Shown: positions 37,052-47,606 of the stretch, one piece after another
Layout of the letters: each line of letters starts with the position of its first letter
Position numbering within the stretch: the stretch's first letter is position 1
Translations under genes and position numbers: made by a program
Source of the DNA: Rhizobacter sp. Root1238
GTDB taxonomy: Bacteria > Pseudomonadota > Gammaproteobacteria > Burkholderiales > Burkholderiaceae_C
Length of the DNA: 64,000 nt
Direction of reading: 5' to 3'
Assembly (NCBI RefSeq): GCF_001425825.1
Contig: NZ_LMDM01000048.1
Location: 302,321 to 366,320 of the forward strand
Notes under the pieces: generated by a model
Seen by the model: the letters and a program-made list of their open reading frames with translations, nothing else
What the model was told of the DNA's origin: nothing
Databases searched by the model: none

Positions 37052-39229
37052 ATGCTGACGCCCGCCGAGATCGAGGCCCTCCGCCACGCCCGCCACGGCG
37101 ATCCATTCTCGGTGCTCGGCGCGCATGAAGACGCCAGCGGCCAGCGCTGGCTGCGCTGCTTCCAGCCCGGCGCGCGGGCGGCGCTGGCGGTCGATGCCGA
37201 CAACGGCCAGCCGCTGTCGATGCTGACGCAGCTGCACCCCGACGGCGTCTTCGAAGGCATGCTCGGCAGCACCGCCGGCGCCTGGCGACTGCAGTTCACC
37301 TGGCCCGACGGCTCCAGCTCCACCGTCGACGACCCGTACCGCTTCCCGCCGGTGCTCGGCGAGGTGGACGTGTGGCTGCTCGCCGAGGGCACGCACCTGC
37401 GGCCGTACGAGACGCTGGGCGCGCAGATCCGCGTGATGGACGGCGTCAGCGGCGCGAGCTTCGCGGTGTGGGCGCCGAACGCGTCGCGCGTCAGCGTGGT
37501 CGGCGACTTCAACCACTGGGACGGCCGCGTCCACCCGATGCGGCTGCGCCGCGAGTGCGGCGTCTGGGAGATCTTCCTGCCCGGCATCGCCGAGGGTGCG
37601 CGCTACAAGTACGAGATCCGCACCGCCGACGGCCATGTGCTGCCGCAGAAGGCCGACCCGTACGCGCTGCAGTCCGAGCTGCGGCCGGCCACCGCGAGCG
37701 TGGTGTCGCACATGCCGCGGCTCGCGCCGGCGTCGGCGCAGCGCCAGCAGTCGAATGCGCTCGATGCGCCGGTCAGCATCTACGAGGTGCACCTCGGCTC
37801 GTGGCGGCGCAAGCCCGAGGACAACGACCGCTGGCTGACCTGGGACGAACTCGCCGACACGCTGGTGCCGTATGCGCAGGACATGGGCTTCACCCACCTC
37901 GAGCTGATGCCGGTCAGCGAGCACCCGTTCGACGGGTCGTGGGGCTACCAGCCGGTGGGGCTCTATTCGCCCACCGCCCGCTTCGGCGACGGCCCCGGCT
38001 TCCGCCGCTTCGTCGACCGCTGCCATTCGGCCGGCCTCGGCGTGCTGCTCGACTGGGTACCGGCGCATTTCCCGAGCGACGTGCACGGCCTCGCGCAGTT
38101 CGACGGCACGCACCTGTACGAATACGCCGACCCGCGCGAAGGCTTCCACAACGACTGGAACACGCTGATCTACAACCTCGGCCGCACCGAGGTGCGCAAC
38201 TTCCTGGTCGGCAATGCGCTGTACTGGCTGGAGCGCTACGACGTCGACGGACTGCGCGTCGATGCAGTCGCGTCGATGCTGTACCGCGACTACAGCCGCG
38301 AGCCCGGCGAATGGATTCCCAACGTGCACGGCGGGCGCGAGAACCTGGAGGCGATCTCGTTCCTGAAGCGCATGAACGAGGTGGTCGGCATCGAACGCGC
38401 GCAGGCGGTGACGCTGGCCGAGGAGTCGACCGCGTTCCCGGCGGTGTCGCGCCCGACCTTCGCCGGCGGGCTGGGCTTCCACTACAAGTGGAACATGGGC
38501 TGGATGCACGACACGCTGAAGTACATGGCGCGCGACCCGGTGCACCGCAAGCACCACCACGGCGAGATGACCTTCGGGCTGGTCTACGCGTTCAACGAGA
38601 ACTTCGTGCTGCCGCTGTCGCACGACGAGGTGGTGCACGGCAAGGGCTCGCTGATCGCGAAGATGCCGGGCGACCGCTGGCAGAAGTTCGCGAACCTGCG
38701 GGCCTACTACGGCTTCATGTTCGGCCACCCGGGCAAGAAGCTGCTGTTCATGGGCGGCGAGTTCGCGCAGGAACGCGAGTGGGACCATGACCAGAGCCTC
38801 GACTGGCACCTGCTGTCCGATGGCCTGCATGAAGGCATGCAGCGCCTGGTGCGCGACCTGAACCGCTTCTACCGCGCGACGCCGGCGTTGTACGAGCAGG
38901 ACTTCGTGCCGGCCGGTTTCGAGTGGATCGACCACCAGGATGCCGAGCATTCGGTGATCAGCTTCGTGCGCCACGGCCGCCGCGACGGCGCGACGGTGGT
39001 CGTCGTGTCGAACCTGACGCCGACGGTGCGGCAAGGCTTTCGCATCGGCGTGCCGCGGCCGGGCCAGTACCGCGAGCGCATCAACACCGATTCGGCGCAC
39101 TACGGCGGCAGCAACGTCGGCACGCCGCTCGGTGCGGCGCAATCGGAAGACGTGCCGTGGCAGGGCCGCGCGCAGTCGGTGATGCTGACGCTGCCGCCGC
39201 TCGCCACCGTCTTCCTGGAGTGGCGATGA
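37052..39229 (+). CDS. glgB: 1,4-alpha-glucan branching enzyme
   Basis: This GH13 branching enzyme has 725 residues: an N-terminal module, a carbohydrate-binding module ([22 protein letters not shown]), and the catalytic barrel with [20 protein letters not shown] (nucleophile Asp) and TLAEESTAF (Glu), and [11 protein letters not shown]. It cuts an alpha-1,4 chain and rejoins it as an alpha-1,6 branch. It lies 19 bases after glgP. Confidence 0.97.
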   Translation: MLTPAEIEALRHARHGDPFSVLGAHEDASGQRWLRCFQPGARAALAVDADNGQPLSMLTQLHPDGVFEGMLGSTAGAWRLQFTWPDGSSSTVDDPYRFPPVLGEVDVWLLAEGTHLRPYETLGAQIRVMDGVSGASFAVWAPNASRVSVVGDFNHWDGRVHPMRLRRECGVWEIFLPGIAEGARYKYEIRTADGHVLPQKADPYALQSELRPATASVVSHMPRLAPASAQRQQSNALDAPVSIYEVHLGSWRRKPEDNDRWLTWDELADTLVPYAQDMGFTHLELMPVSEHPFDGSWGYQPVGLYSPTARFGDGPGFRRFVDRCHSAGLGVLLDWVPAHFPSDVHGLAQFDGTHLYEYADPREGFHNDWNTLIYNLGRTEVRNFLVGNALYWLERYDVDGLRVDAVASMLYRDYSREPGEWIPNVHGGRENLEAISFLKRMNEVVGIERAQAVTLAEESTAFPAVSRPTFAGGLGFHYKWNMGWMHDTLKYMARDPVHRKHHHGEMTFGLVYAFNENFVLPLSHDEVVHGKGSLIAKMPGDRWQKFANLRAYYGFMFGHPGKKLLFMGGEFAQEREWDHDQSLDWHLLSDGLHEGMQRLVRDLNRFYRATPALYEQDFVPAGFEWIDHQDAEHSVISFVRHGRRDGATVVVVSNLTPTVRQGFRIGVPRPGQYRERINTDSAHYGGSNVGTPLGAAQSEDVPWQGRAQSVMLTLPPLATVFLEWR

Positions 39230-39271
39230 CGACCCCTCGGTCGATGAGTACATCGCCCACTCCCCCGAGGG

Positions 39272-39305
39272 GAGCGCCGGCCGGCTTGGGAGCGGCCCGG
39301 CGCTC
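39272..39305. repeat. Inverted repeat in the glgB-glgX spacer
   Basis: GAGCGCCGG (39272-39280) and CCGGCGCTC (39297-39305) are perfect nine-base arms, just after a CCCC/GGGG mini-hairpin. The GC-rich 85-base spacer resembles the dispersed intergenic repeats of Burkholderiales. It could weaken read-through into glgX. Confidence 0.55.
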
Positions 39306-39314
39306 GGCCGGCGG

Positions 39315-41390
<2,076 letters not shown>

Positions 41391-41406
41391 CAGGCAGATC
41401 GAGATC

Positions 41407-41577
41407 CGTTCGCCCTGAGCTTGTCGAAGGGGCTGCGCGCATTGAACCGGGGCTTCGACAAGCTCAGCCCGAACGGGCACCACCATCGGCGTTGAAACAG
41501 GCGCCACCGTTCGCCCTGAGCCTGTCGAAGGGCCTGCGCGCATCGAACCAGGGCGTCGACAGGCTCAGCCCGAACGG
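41407..41577. repeat. Tandem pair of foldback repeats (TTCGCCCTGAGCYTGTCGAAGGG family)
   Basis: Four copies of a dispersed repeat lie here as two inverted pairs: 41407-41431 facing 41453-41476, and 41509-41532 facing 41553-41577. The spacers within the pairs are also alike (GCGCGCATTGAACC, GCGCGCATCGAACC), so the second foldback is a copy of the first, about 102 bases along. Together they fill the spacer between glgX and malQ. Confidence 0.9.
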
Positions 41578-41616
41578 AGTTTCAATTCCGAAGCCCCCGA
41601 GCGAGGAACCACGACC

Positions 41617-43131
41617 ATGAGATTCCCCCGCGCCAGCGGCGTGCTGCTGCACCCGACCTCGCTGCCCGGCCCGCACGGCAGCGGCGATTTCGGCCCGGCC
41701 GCCTACCACTTCGTCGACTGGCTCGCGACCGCGCGGCAGCGGCTGTGGCAGATGCTGCCGCTGGGCGGCATCGGCCCCGGCAACTCGCCGTACATGAGCA
41801 GCTCGGCCTTTGCCGGCAACGTGCTGCTGATCGACCTGGCCGAGCTCGGCCAGCACGGCTGGCTGACCGCCGACGAGCTGCTGCCGCCCGACGGCATCGA
41901 GTCGCACCGGCTGAACTTCGCGGCGGTCTGGCCGTACCGCATGGATCGCCTCGCGCGCGCCGCGCGGCGTTTTGCCGTGACGGCCACGCCGCAGCAGACG
42001 CAGGCGCTGCAGGCCTTCTGCGCCGAGCACGCCAGCTGGATCGACGACTACACGCTCTTCATGGCGCTGGCCGACCACCACGACTGGGCGCCGTGGTGCG
42101 ACTGGGGCGGCGGCCTCGCGCAGCGCGAGCCGGCGGCCTTGGCGGCAGCCCGCGTGCTGCATGCCGAGCGCATCGCGTTCTGGACCTTCTGCCAGTGGCG
42201 CTTCTTCGTGCAGTGGGAGCGCCTGAAGGACCACGCGACCAGCCGCGGCGTGCAGGTGATCGGCGATGCGCCGATCTTCATCGCCTACCAGAGCGCCGAG
42301 GTGTGGGCACGGCAAGACCTGTTCGAACTCGATGCGCGGGGCCAGCCGACCGTGGTGGCCGGCGTGCCGCCGGACTTCTTCAGCGAGACCGGGCAGCGCT
42401 GGGGCAACCCACTGTACCGCTGGAGCGCGCATGCGGCCGAGGGCTACGCCTGGTGGGTCGAGCGCATCCGCCGCACCTTCGAGCTGGTCGACATCGTGCG
42501 CATCGACCACTTCCGCGGCTTCGCGAGCTACTGGGAGATCCCGGCCAGCGAAGAGACCGCGATCCGCGGGCACTGGCGGCCGGGGCCGGGCGAGGCCTTG
42601 TTCGACGCGATCGCCGACGCGCTGGGCACGCTGCCGATCATTGCGGAAGACCTGGGCGTGGTGACGCCGGACGTCGAGGCGCTGCGGCGCAAGTTCGCGC
42701 TGCCGGGCATGCGCATCCTGCACTTCGCGTTCGGCGGCGACAGCGCCAACCCGTTCCTGCCGCACAACCACGAGGCCGACACCGTGGTCTACAGCGGCAC
42801 GCACGACAACGACACCAGCGTCGGCTGGTGGGCCACCGCGACCGAGGCGCAACGGCGCCATGCGTCGGCCTACCTGACGACCGACGGCAGCGACATCGCG
42901 TGGGAGCTGATCCGCACCGCCTGCGCATCGGTGGCCGACACCGCGGTGCACCCGATGCAGGATGTGCTGCGACTCCCGGGCGCCGACCGGATGAACTATC
43001 CCGGCAAGCCCTCGGGCTACTGGGAATGGCGTTTCAGCTGGGACCAGGTGATGCCGGCGCATGCGCACGAGCTGGCGCTGCTGACGCGGCTGTATGGCCG
43101 CGACGGCGTGGTCGCCGTGCCGGGCGCCTAG
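41617..43131 (+). CDS. malQ: 4-alpha-glucanotransferase (amylomaltase)
   Basis: This GH77 enzyme has 504 residues. It starts RASGVLLHPTSLPGPHGSGDFG, with WQMLPLGG, IGDAPIFIAYQSAEVWA, VRIDHFRGF (nucleophile Asp), IIAEDLGVVT (Glu) and SGTHDNDT (Asp). It transfers glucan segments between maltodextrins in the cytoplasm, handling the short oligosaccharides released by glgX and left by glgP. The start is 226 bases after glgX, across the foldback repeats. Confidence 0.96.
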   Translation: MRFPRASGVLLHPTSLPGPHGSGDFGPAAYHFVDWLATARQRLWQMLPLGGIGPGNSPYMSSSAFAGNVLLIDLAELGQHGWLTADELLPPDGIESHRLNFAAVWPYRMDRLARAARRFAVTATPQQTQALQAFCAEHASWIDDYTLFMALADHHDWAPWCDWGGGLAQREPAALAAARVLHAERIAFWTFCQWRFFVQWERLKDHATSRGVQVIGDAPIFIAYQSAEVWARQDLFELDARGQPTVVAGVPPDFFSETGQRWGNPLYRWSAHAAEGYAWWVERIRRTFELVDIVRIDHFRGFASYWEIPASEETAIRGHWRPGPGEALFDAIADALGTLPIIAEDLGVVTPDVEALRRKFALPGMRILHFAFGGDSANPFLPHNHEADTVVYSGTHDNDTSVGWWATATEAQRRHASAYLTTDGSDIAWELIRTACASVADTAVHPMQDVLRLPGADRMNYPGKPSGYWEWRFSWDQVMPAHAHELALLTRLYGRDGVVAVPGA

Positions 43132-43239
43132 CCGGACTCGCGCGCCGCCCGGCCGGCAGGGGGATCTTGCAAGCCGCCAAAGCATCCCCACTTCTCGGAA
43201 ACGGGACGGCCTGGCGCCGCCCCACCCGGAAGGAAACGC

Positions 43240-43569
43240 ATGAAAACCACCCAATCGCAACGCAGCGTCAGCGACCTCGATGTCGTGCACGCGCTGGCGC
43301 GCCTGGTGCAGCGCATGGAAGCGAGCCCGGCCGAGATCGATGCCCACCAGTACCGCACCGTCGTGCAGCAGCTGACCCGCGCGCTCGAACGCGTCGAGCC
43401 GGGCAAGGCCTTGCAACTGATCCTGGAAGATTGCCCGGCGGCGTCCGAGCTGTATGAAAACATACGCTACGAGCACGCCGGGCTGGTGCGCTCGCCGCTC
43501 GAGAAGGCGCTGAACGCCGAGCTGGAAGCGCGCCGGGCCATCGACCTGGCGGCTTCGCTGAAGCACTGA
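43240..43569 (+). CDS. Small conserved-looking protein of unknown function
   Basis: The protein has 109 residues (MKTTQSQRSVSDLDVVHALA...), mostly helical and charged, with no membrane segment. AAGGA precedes the ATG by about six bases. It follows malQ by 108 bases on the same strand. The pattern of alternating heptads in ALTRALERVEPGKALQLILE suggests a helical bundle. I do not recognise a family; link to glycogen metabolism is positional only. Confidence 0.7.
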   Translation: MKTTQSQRSVSDLDVVHALARLVQRMEASPAEIDAHQYRTVVQQLTRALERVEPGKALQLILEDCPAASELYENIRYEHAGLVRSPLEKALNAELEARRAIDLAASLKH

Positions 43570-43579
43570 CGGCGCGGGT

Positions 43580-43660
43580 CCCGGGTTGTCACCCGGGCTA
43601 CGGGTCGTGCGGTCTCGGGTGGCCACCCGGGCGACGCAGCCCGGATGCCCCTCCGGGTCG
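43580..43660. repeat. Tandem GC hairpins between convergent genes
   Basis: CCCGGGT-TGTC-ACCCGGG (43580-43597) and CGGGTGGCCACCCG (43616-43629) are perfect stems that share a GGT[C/T]CGGGT...CACCCGGG core, and a weaker CCGG hairpin follows. They lie between the stops of convergent genes, so they probably act as a two-way terminator or are REP-like elements. Confidence 0.6.
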
Positions 43661-43665
43661 GCGCA

Positions 43666-44748
43666 TCAAGACGGCAGGAAGTCCAGCGGGTAGCTGATGA
43701 TGATCTGGTCGACGTCGCGCGCGCCGAACTCGAACTGCTTGATCCGCGCCAGCAGCTTCGCTTCCAGTTCCGGCGACTTCAGCTCGCTCGACAGGATGCG
43801 CACCCCGGCCAGTTCGCCCGACGGCGAGATCTTCAGCTCCAGCACCACCTTGCCCTGCAGGCCCGGGTCCTCGCGCAACGCACGGTTGTAGATCGCGTAG
43901 ATCGCACCCTTGTTGCGCTCGAACACCAGCCGGATCTCCTCGATCGACCGGGCCGCCTTGCCGCTGCCGCCACGCTGCACCGTGCCACCCGCCCCGGTGC
44001 CGTTGCCGGTACCGCTGCCGGCCGCCGAGCCCTTGCCGCCGCCGCCACCACCACCGGCCACGCCGGCCACCAGCGTGGTCGAACGACCCGCCAGCCCGCC
44101 GCCACCGGTGTTGCGGCTGTAGCCCGCGGTGTTGATGCCGCCGCTGCCGCCGGTCGCGTTCGACGTGATCATCGCGCGGTCAGGCAGGCCGGCCTCGGTG
44201 CCGGCACCGACGCCGACGCCCACGCCCGAACCGACGCCCGGTCCCTGCTTGATGTCCGGCTTCAACTGCACGGCCAGCGGCGCGCCGCTCAGCTCCTGCA
44301 GCTGGTCCTTCATCGCGAGCAGGCCGACGCCGGCGGCCTTGCGGCGCGCGCCCTCGATCTCGCCCGGCGGCTTGTTGGCCTGCGGCACGCGTGCTTCGGG
44401 GATCGGCTCCTTCATCTTCACCGGATCCGGCTTGGCCGGGATCGGCTTCGCCTGGTCGGGCTTGGCCTGCGGCACCGCGGCCGCCTCGGCTTCCTTCGGC
44501 TTCTCCTGCACCTTCGGCGGCGGGGGCGGCGGCGGAGGCGTCTCCAGCACCAGCTTGGCCAGCCGCGGCGGCAGCTCGGCCGGCGCGCTGCGATCGGGTT
44601 GCTTCACCGGCAGCCACGGCACGATCAGGAAGATCAGCAGGCAGGCACCGACCGTGCGCTGGATGATGCGGCGAAAGCGCGCGTCATCCTCGGGCACGCC
44701 CGCCCACGGCATCACCCGCGGATTGAACGAAACGACAGCCGCACTCAT
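43666..44748 (-). CDS. AgmX/PglI C-terminal-domain, TonB-like energy transducer
   Basis: This protein has 360 residues. A membrane segment (about 31-47) follows a short cytoplasmic N-terminus. A long Pro/Lys-rich spacer (eight consecutive prolines, then PKEAEAAAVPQAKP...) and a Gly/Ser-rich stretch (about 170-265) lead to a C-terminal AgmX/PglI-type TonB-like domain: IEEIRLVFERNKGAIYAIYNRAL, VVLELKISPSGELAGVRI and FEFGARD. It should span the periplasm and carry force from the ExbB/ExbD-like motor to partners in the outer envelope. It overlaps the upstream exbD-like gene by four bases and is the last gene of the 17-gene run. Confidence 0.88.
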   Translation of the reverse strand: MSAAVVSFNPRVMPWAGVPEDDARFRRIIQRTVGACLLIFLIVPWLPVKQPDRSAPAELPPRLAKLVLETPPPPPPPPKVQEKPKEAEAAAVPQAKPDQAKPIPAKPDPVKMKEPIPEARVPQANKPPGEIEGARRKAAGVGLLAMKDQLQELSGAPLAVQLKPDIKQGPGVGSGVGVGVGAGTEAGLPDRAMITSNATGGSGGINTAGYSRNTGGGGLAGRSTTLVAGVAGGGGGGGKGSAAGSGTGNGTGAGGTVQRGGSGKAARSIEEIRLVFERNKGAIYAIYNRALREDPGLQGKVVLELKISPSGELAGVRILSSELKSPELEAKLLARIKQFEFGARDVDQIIISYPLDFLPS

Positions 44749-45242
44749 GCGCCATTCCTCTGCCGGACCGCGAACGACATGTCGGTGAAGCTGGCTCGCG
44801 CCGCGGTGTACATGATCTTGCGCAACAGCTGGTACGGGATGTCCTTGTCGCCCATGATGGTGAGCGCCTTGCCCTTGTCCTTGTTGGCCTCGCGGATCAT
44901 CTCGCGGCCGGCCTGCAAGTCGAGTTCTTCCTTCAGCGGCGCGATCAGGTCGCCCTTCAATCCCATCACGTCGGCCACGTTCGCGATCTTGCGGCCCTCG
45001 ACGATGATCTCGGTGCCGCTGACCACCAGCACCACGTTCTGCTTCGGCTGCTTCTCGGCCGTCGACTGCGGCAGCTGCACCGCCTTCGGGCTGGGCAGAA
45101 GCTCGACGCCGGTGGCGTTCGACAGCAGGAAGAAGATCAGGATCGTGAACACGTCGATCAGCGAGACGAGGTTCATGTCGAGCCCCGTCTGGTTGCGTGC
45201 GCGGCGCTCGGCCCGCTTCTGCAGCGGTGTCATCAGTGCCAT
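44745..45242 (-). CDS. exbD: ExbD/TolR-like motor protein (with conserved Asp)
   Basis: This protein has 165 residues: a short cytoplasmic N-terminus, one membrane segment with LDMNLVSLIDVFTILIFFLL, in which Asp30 is the conserved proton-path residue, and a periplasmic domain. With the ExbB-like protein it forms a proton-driven motor in the inner membrane. It lies 11 bases after the second ExbD-like gene and overlaps the AgmX-like gene by four. Confidence 0.93.
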   Translation of the reverse strand: MALMTPLQKRAERRARNQTGLDMNLVSLIDVFTILIFFLLSNATGVELLPSPKAVQLPQSTAEKQPKQNVVLVVSGTEIIVEGRKIANVADVMGLKGDLIAPLKEELDLQAGREMIREANKDKGKALTIMGDKDIPYQLLRKIMYTAARASFTDMSFAVRQRNGA

Positions 45243-45253
45243 GGTCCCCGCCT

Positions 45254-45748
45254 CTATCGCTTGACGACCGGCGCGTCGCCGATCGAGATGTTGGGGAACA
45301 GTTCGGTGTGCAGCAGCGTCGCGCCCTTCGACACGACGACCACGCGCACCGAGTCCATCACCTGCACGAGCGCGTCGTACGGGGTGTTCGGCTCGGCCAG
45401 CACGCTGGCATCGACCTTGTCCGGAAACTTGGCCTTGATCTGCTGGATCAGCGCCGACAGGGCCGCGGTGTCATAGCCGGTGGCGGTGTTCGGGATGCGC
45501 TGGATCAGCCCGCCGATGCGGTCGCCGATCTCCAGCGAATCGGGGCGCAGCACCACCTCGAGCTGCAGGTTGTCGACCTTCAGTTGCTCGACGGCGGTGT
45601 TCTTCGCGGGCAGCGAAATGTCGATCACCGCCAGCCGGCTGAACACGGCGGTCGACAGCAGGAACGGCACCAGCACCACGATCAGGTTGATGAACGCGGT
45701 GATCTCCAGGTGCGCCGTTTCCTTGCGCAGGCGACGACGGGCAGCCAT
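45254..45748 (-). CDS. ExbD-like protein lacking the conserved Asp
   Basis: The protein has 164 residues. It has the ExbD layout, but the membrane segment reads LEITAFINLIVVLVPFLLS, so Asn21 stands where the proton-carrying Asp is expected. It could be a structural or regulatory partner of the intact ExbD. ATG 45748 was chosen; it overlaps the end of the ExbB-like gene region (stop at 45751) by sequence context, and an in-frame TTG at 45754 is the alternative. There is an Arg-rich N-terminus (AARRRLRK). Confidence 0.88.
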   Translation of the reverse strand: MAARRRLRKETAHLEITAFINLIVVLVPFLLSTAVFSRLAVIDISLPAKNTAVEQLKVDNLQLEVVLRPDSLEIGDRIGGLIQRIPNTATGYDTAALSALIQQIKAKFPDKVDASVLAEPNTPYDALVQVMDSVRVVVVSKGATLLHTELFPNISIGDAPVVKR

Positions 45749-45750
45749 GA

Positions 45751-46407
45751 TCAACGCGCTCCGGTGCTCTGCTCGGCCTTCAGGCGCTGCACCAGGTTCA
45801 GGAAGCTGATCTTGGCGGCTTCGAGGCCGTCGACGATCTCGGCGGTCTTGGCCTGCAGGAACGAATGCAGCAGCAGGAACGGGATCGCGACCATCAGCGC
45901 GAACGCGGTGTTGTTCATCGCGATCGAGATCGACGCCGACAGCATCTCGGCCTTCTCGGCCGGGTTGACCTGCGCGACCGCGGTGAAGCCCTTGATCAGG
46001 CCCATGATGGTGCCGAGCAGGCCGACCAGCGTGATCACGTTCGCGAAGGTCGCGATGTAGTGGGTGCGCTTCTCCAGGCGCGGCACGATTTCCATCATGC
46101 CCTCTTCCATCGCGGCGTCGAAGTCTTCACGGCGGCCCGGGCTCTGCATGCGGGTCAGGCCGTAGTTGACGATCTTGCCGATCGCGGCGTCGGAGTTCGC
46201 GGTGACGTTCTGCACTTCCTTGAAGCGCCCGCCCTGCAGCATCGGCAGCACCTGCGACCACAGCTTGCGGTTCTCGCTGCGGGCCTTGTTCAGCACGATG
46301 TAACGCTCGATGCCGATGGCCAGGCCGATCGCCATGATCAACAGGCTCGGATAGATGAAGAGGCCGCAATCCTGGAAGAACTTCACTGCTGTGTTGAATG
46401 CATTCAT
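45751..46407 (-). CDS. exbB: ExbB/TolQ/MotA-type proton channel protein
   Basis: The protein has 218 residues with three membrane segments (about 17-35, 118-140, 160-182). ATFANVITLVGLLGTIMGLIKGF and NTAFALMVAIPFLLLHSFL are the family signatures. It forms the channel of a proton-driven motor with the two ExbD-like proteins. In Myxococcus the related AglR-AglQ-AglS set powers gliding; the paired ExbDs, AgmX-like protein and TPR proteins here suggest a machine of the same general class. ATG 46407 follows the small exported protein's gene by 51 bases. Confidence 0.93.
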   Translation of the reverse strand: MNAFNTAVKFFQDCGLFIYPSLLIMAIGLAIGIERYIVLNKARSENRKLWSQVLPMLQGGRFKEVQNVTANSDAAIGKIVNYGLTRMQSPGRREDFDAAMEEGMMEIVPRLEKRTHYIATFANVITLVGLLGTIMGLIKGFTAVAQVNPAEKAEMLSASISIAMNNTAFALMVAIPFLLLHSFLQAKTAEIVDGLEAAKISFLNLVQRLKAEQSTGAR

Positions 46408-46458
46408 CTCTGATCTCCGATGGAAACTTCTCTGTGATTCGACAAAAAACGGCAGGCC

Positions 46459-46797
46459 TTACTTGGTGGCCGCGGTGGATGGGGTGGCCGGTGTCGCAGC
46501 CGCCATCGGCTGCGTCAGCGTGTCGTAGTGGACCTGCCGGCGGAACACGTCGCGGTCGACCGGCGCGAGCGCCTCGTCGAGCACGCTGACGGCCGGGCGG
46601 CCGCTCTGGTCGCCGGTCAACGGCTTCTTCCAGGGCACGATGTACAAGACCTTCGGCAGCTCGCGGTTGCCGATGATCTGCGACCCCTTGATGTCGGCGC
46701 GGTCCTGCGCCCAGGCCGGTGCGAGGCCAGCGGCGATCAGCATCGCGAACACCGCGGCCACGGTCAGCGGCACGCGCAGGGGATCTCGGGACTTCAT
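46459..46797 (-). CDS. Small exported protein of unknown function
   Basis: The protein has 112 residues with a clear signal peptide (about 1-30, ending AGLAPAWAQ). The mature part has KGSQIIGNRELPKVLYIVPWKKP, and a Pro/Ala/Thr-rich tail. Homologous short proteins of this type occur next to TPR and ExbB/D genes, as I recall, but I know no function. It overlaps the TPR lipoprotein gene by four bases. Probably periplasmic. Confidence 0.8.
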   Translation of the reverse strand: MKSRDPLRVPLTVAAVFAMLIAAGLAPAWAQDRADIKGSQIIGNRELPKVLYIVPWKKPLTGDQSGRPAVSVLDEALAPVDRDVFRRQVHYDTLTQPMAAATPATPSTAATK

Positions 46798-47606
46798 GGT
46801 TTTTCCTTCCGGCTCGCCGCCGCTGCCGGCGCGGCGGCCGCAGCGGGCTGCTTACGATTTTTCAGATCTGCGACCCATTTGGTCACCGTGGCATCGCCAC
46901 CCGGAGTCAACGCAAGATACCGGCCATACATGTCGCCGGCCTGTGCAACATCCCACAGATACAGGTCGTACAGGATGCCGAGGTTCAAGAGCGGCGCGGC
47001 ATAGCCGGCGTCGAGCGAGATCGCGCGCTCGTAGGCGTCCTTCGCCTTCGTGAACTGGCCTTGCTGGCGGTAGGTGATGCCGAGCTGGTTGAAGTACAGC
47101 GGCTGCTTCGGGTTCAGCCGCACCGCCTGCTCCAGCTCGCCAGCCGATTCGGGCAGCTTGTTGGCCTGGCGGTAGATCACGCCGAGGTTGGCATGCGGGC
47201 CGCCAAGGTCGGGGTTGGCTTGCGCGATGGCCTTGAAGGCGCGCTCGGCTTCGTCCATGCGGCCGGCGCGCAGCGCGCGGCGGGCATCGTCGTAGCTGCG
47301 TTGCAACGCGGGGGCGACCGGCGCTTCGGGATCGGGGCGGGCGATGGCCGGGGCGGCGGCCGAGGCGGCCTTGGCAGGGGCAGAGGCGGCGGTCGCCGGC
47401 GCCGAGGCGGCCTTGGCCGGCATCACCGCGTCGCGAAGGGCCTGCAGCGGTTGCTGGATCGTCGAGCAGCCGGACAGCAGCACCAGCAGCGTCGCCGCCC
47501 ACAGCGGAGCGCGGCCTTCGACAGGCTCGGTCCGGACGGGGTGGTGGTGCTCGGCCCGACCCTTCGACAAGCTCAGGGCGAACGGATTCCGGTCAGCGAA
47601 TCGCAT
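46794..47606 (-). CDS. TPR lipoprotein with a repeat-derived N-terminal insert
   Basis: The protein has 270 residues. The signal (LWAATLLVLLSGC) ends in a lipobox. An Ala/Pro/Lys-rich spacer leads to at least four TPR units (about 90-235; e.g. ANLGVIYRQANKLPESAGELEQAV, NQLGITYRQQGQFTKAKDAYERAI). The ATG at 47606 has GAAGGAG at good spacing and overlaps the previous stop, so the start is firm. Between it and the signal core lie two copies of the dispersed CCTTCGACARGCTC repeat, coding FALSLSKG and RTEPVEG. The n-region is therefore about 33 residues and unusually long. It may act as an outer-membrane-anchored scaffold for the motor complex. Confidence 0.85.
   Translation of the reverse strand: MRFADRNPFALSLSKGRAEHHHPVRTEPVEGRAPLWAATLLVLLSGCSTIQQPLQALRDAVMPAKAASAPATAASAPAKAASAAAPAIARPDPEAPVAPALQRSYDDARRALRAGRMDEAERAFKAIAQANPDLGGPHANLGVIYRQANKLPESAGELEQAVRLNPKQPLYFNQLGITYRQQGQFTKAKDAYERAISLDAGYAAPLLNLGILYDLYLWDVAQAGDMYGRYLALTPGGDATVTKWVADLKNRKQPAAAAAPAAAASRKEKP
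47514..47585. repeat. Two direct copies of the CCTTCGACARGCTC repeat inside the TPR lipoprotein gene
   Basis: Copies at 47514-47539 and 47560-47585 belong to the same family as the four copies in the glgX-malQ spacer. Both are read in frame within the start of the TPR lipoprotein gene. Confidence 0.9.

Noticed and set aside
43165..43185. GGGGGATCTTGCAA resembling a sigma-54 -12 element before the 109-residue gene
   Set aside because: The nearest GG is not at the required ten-base distance from GC.
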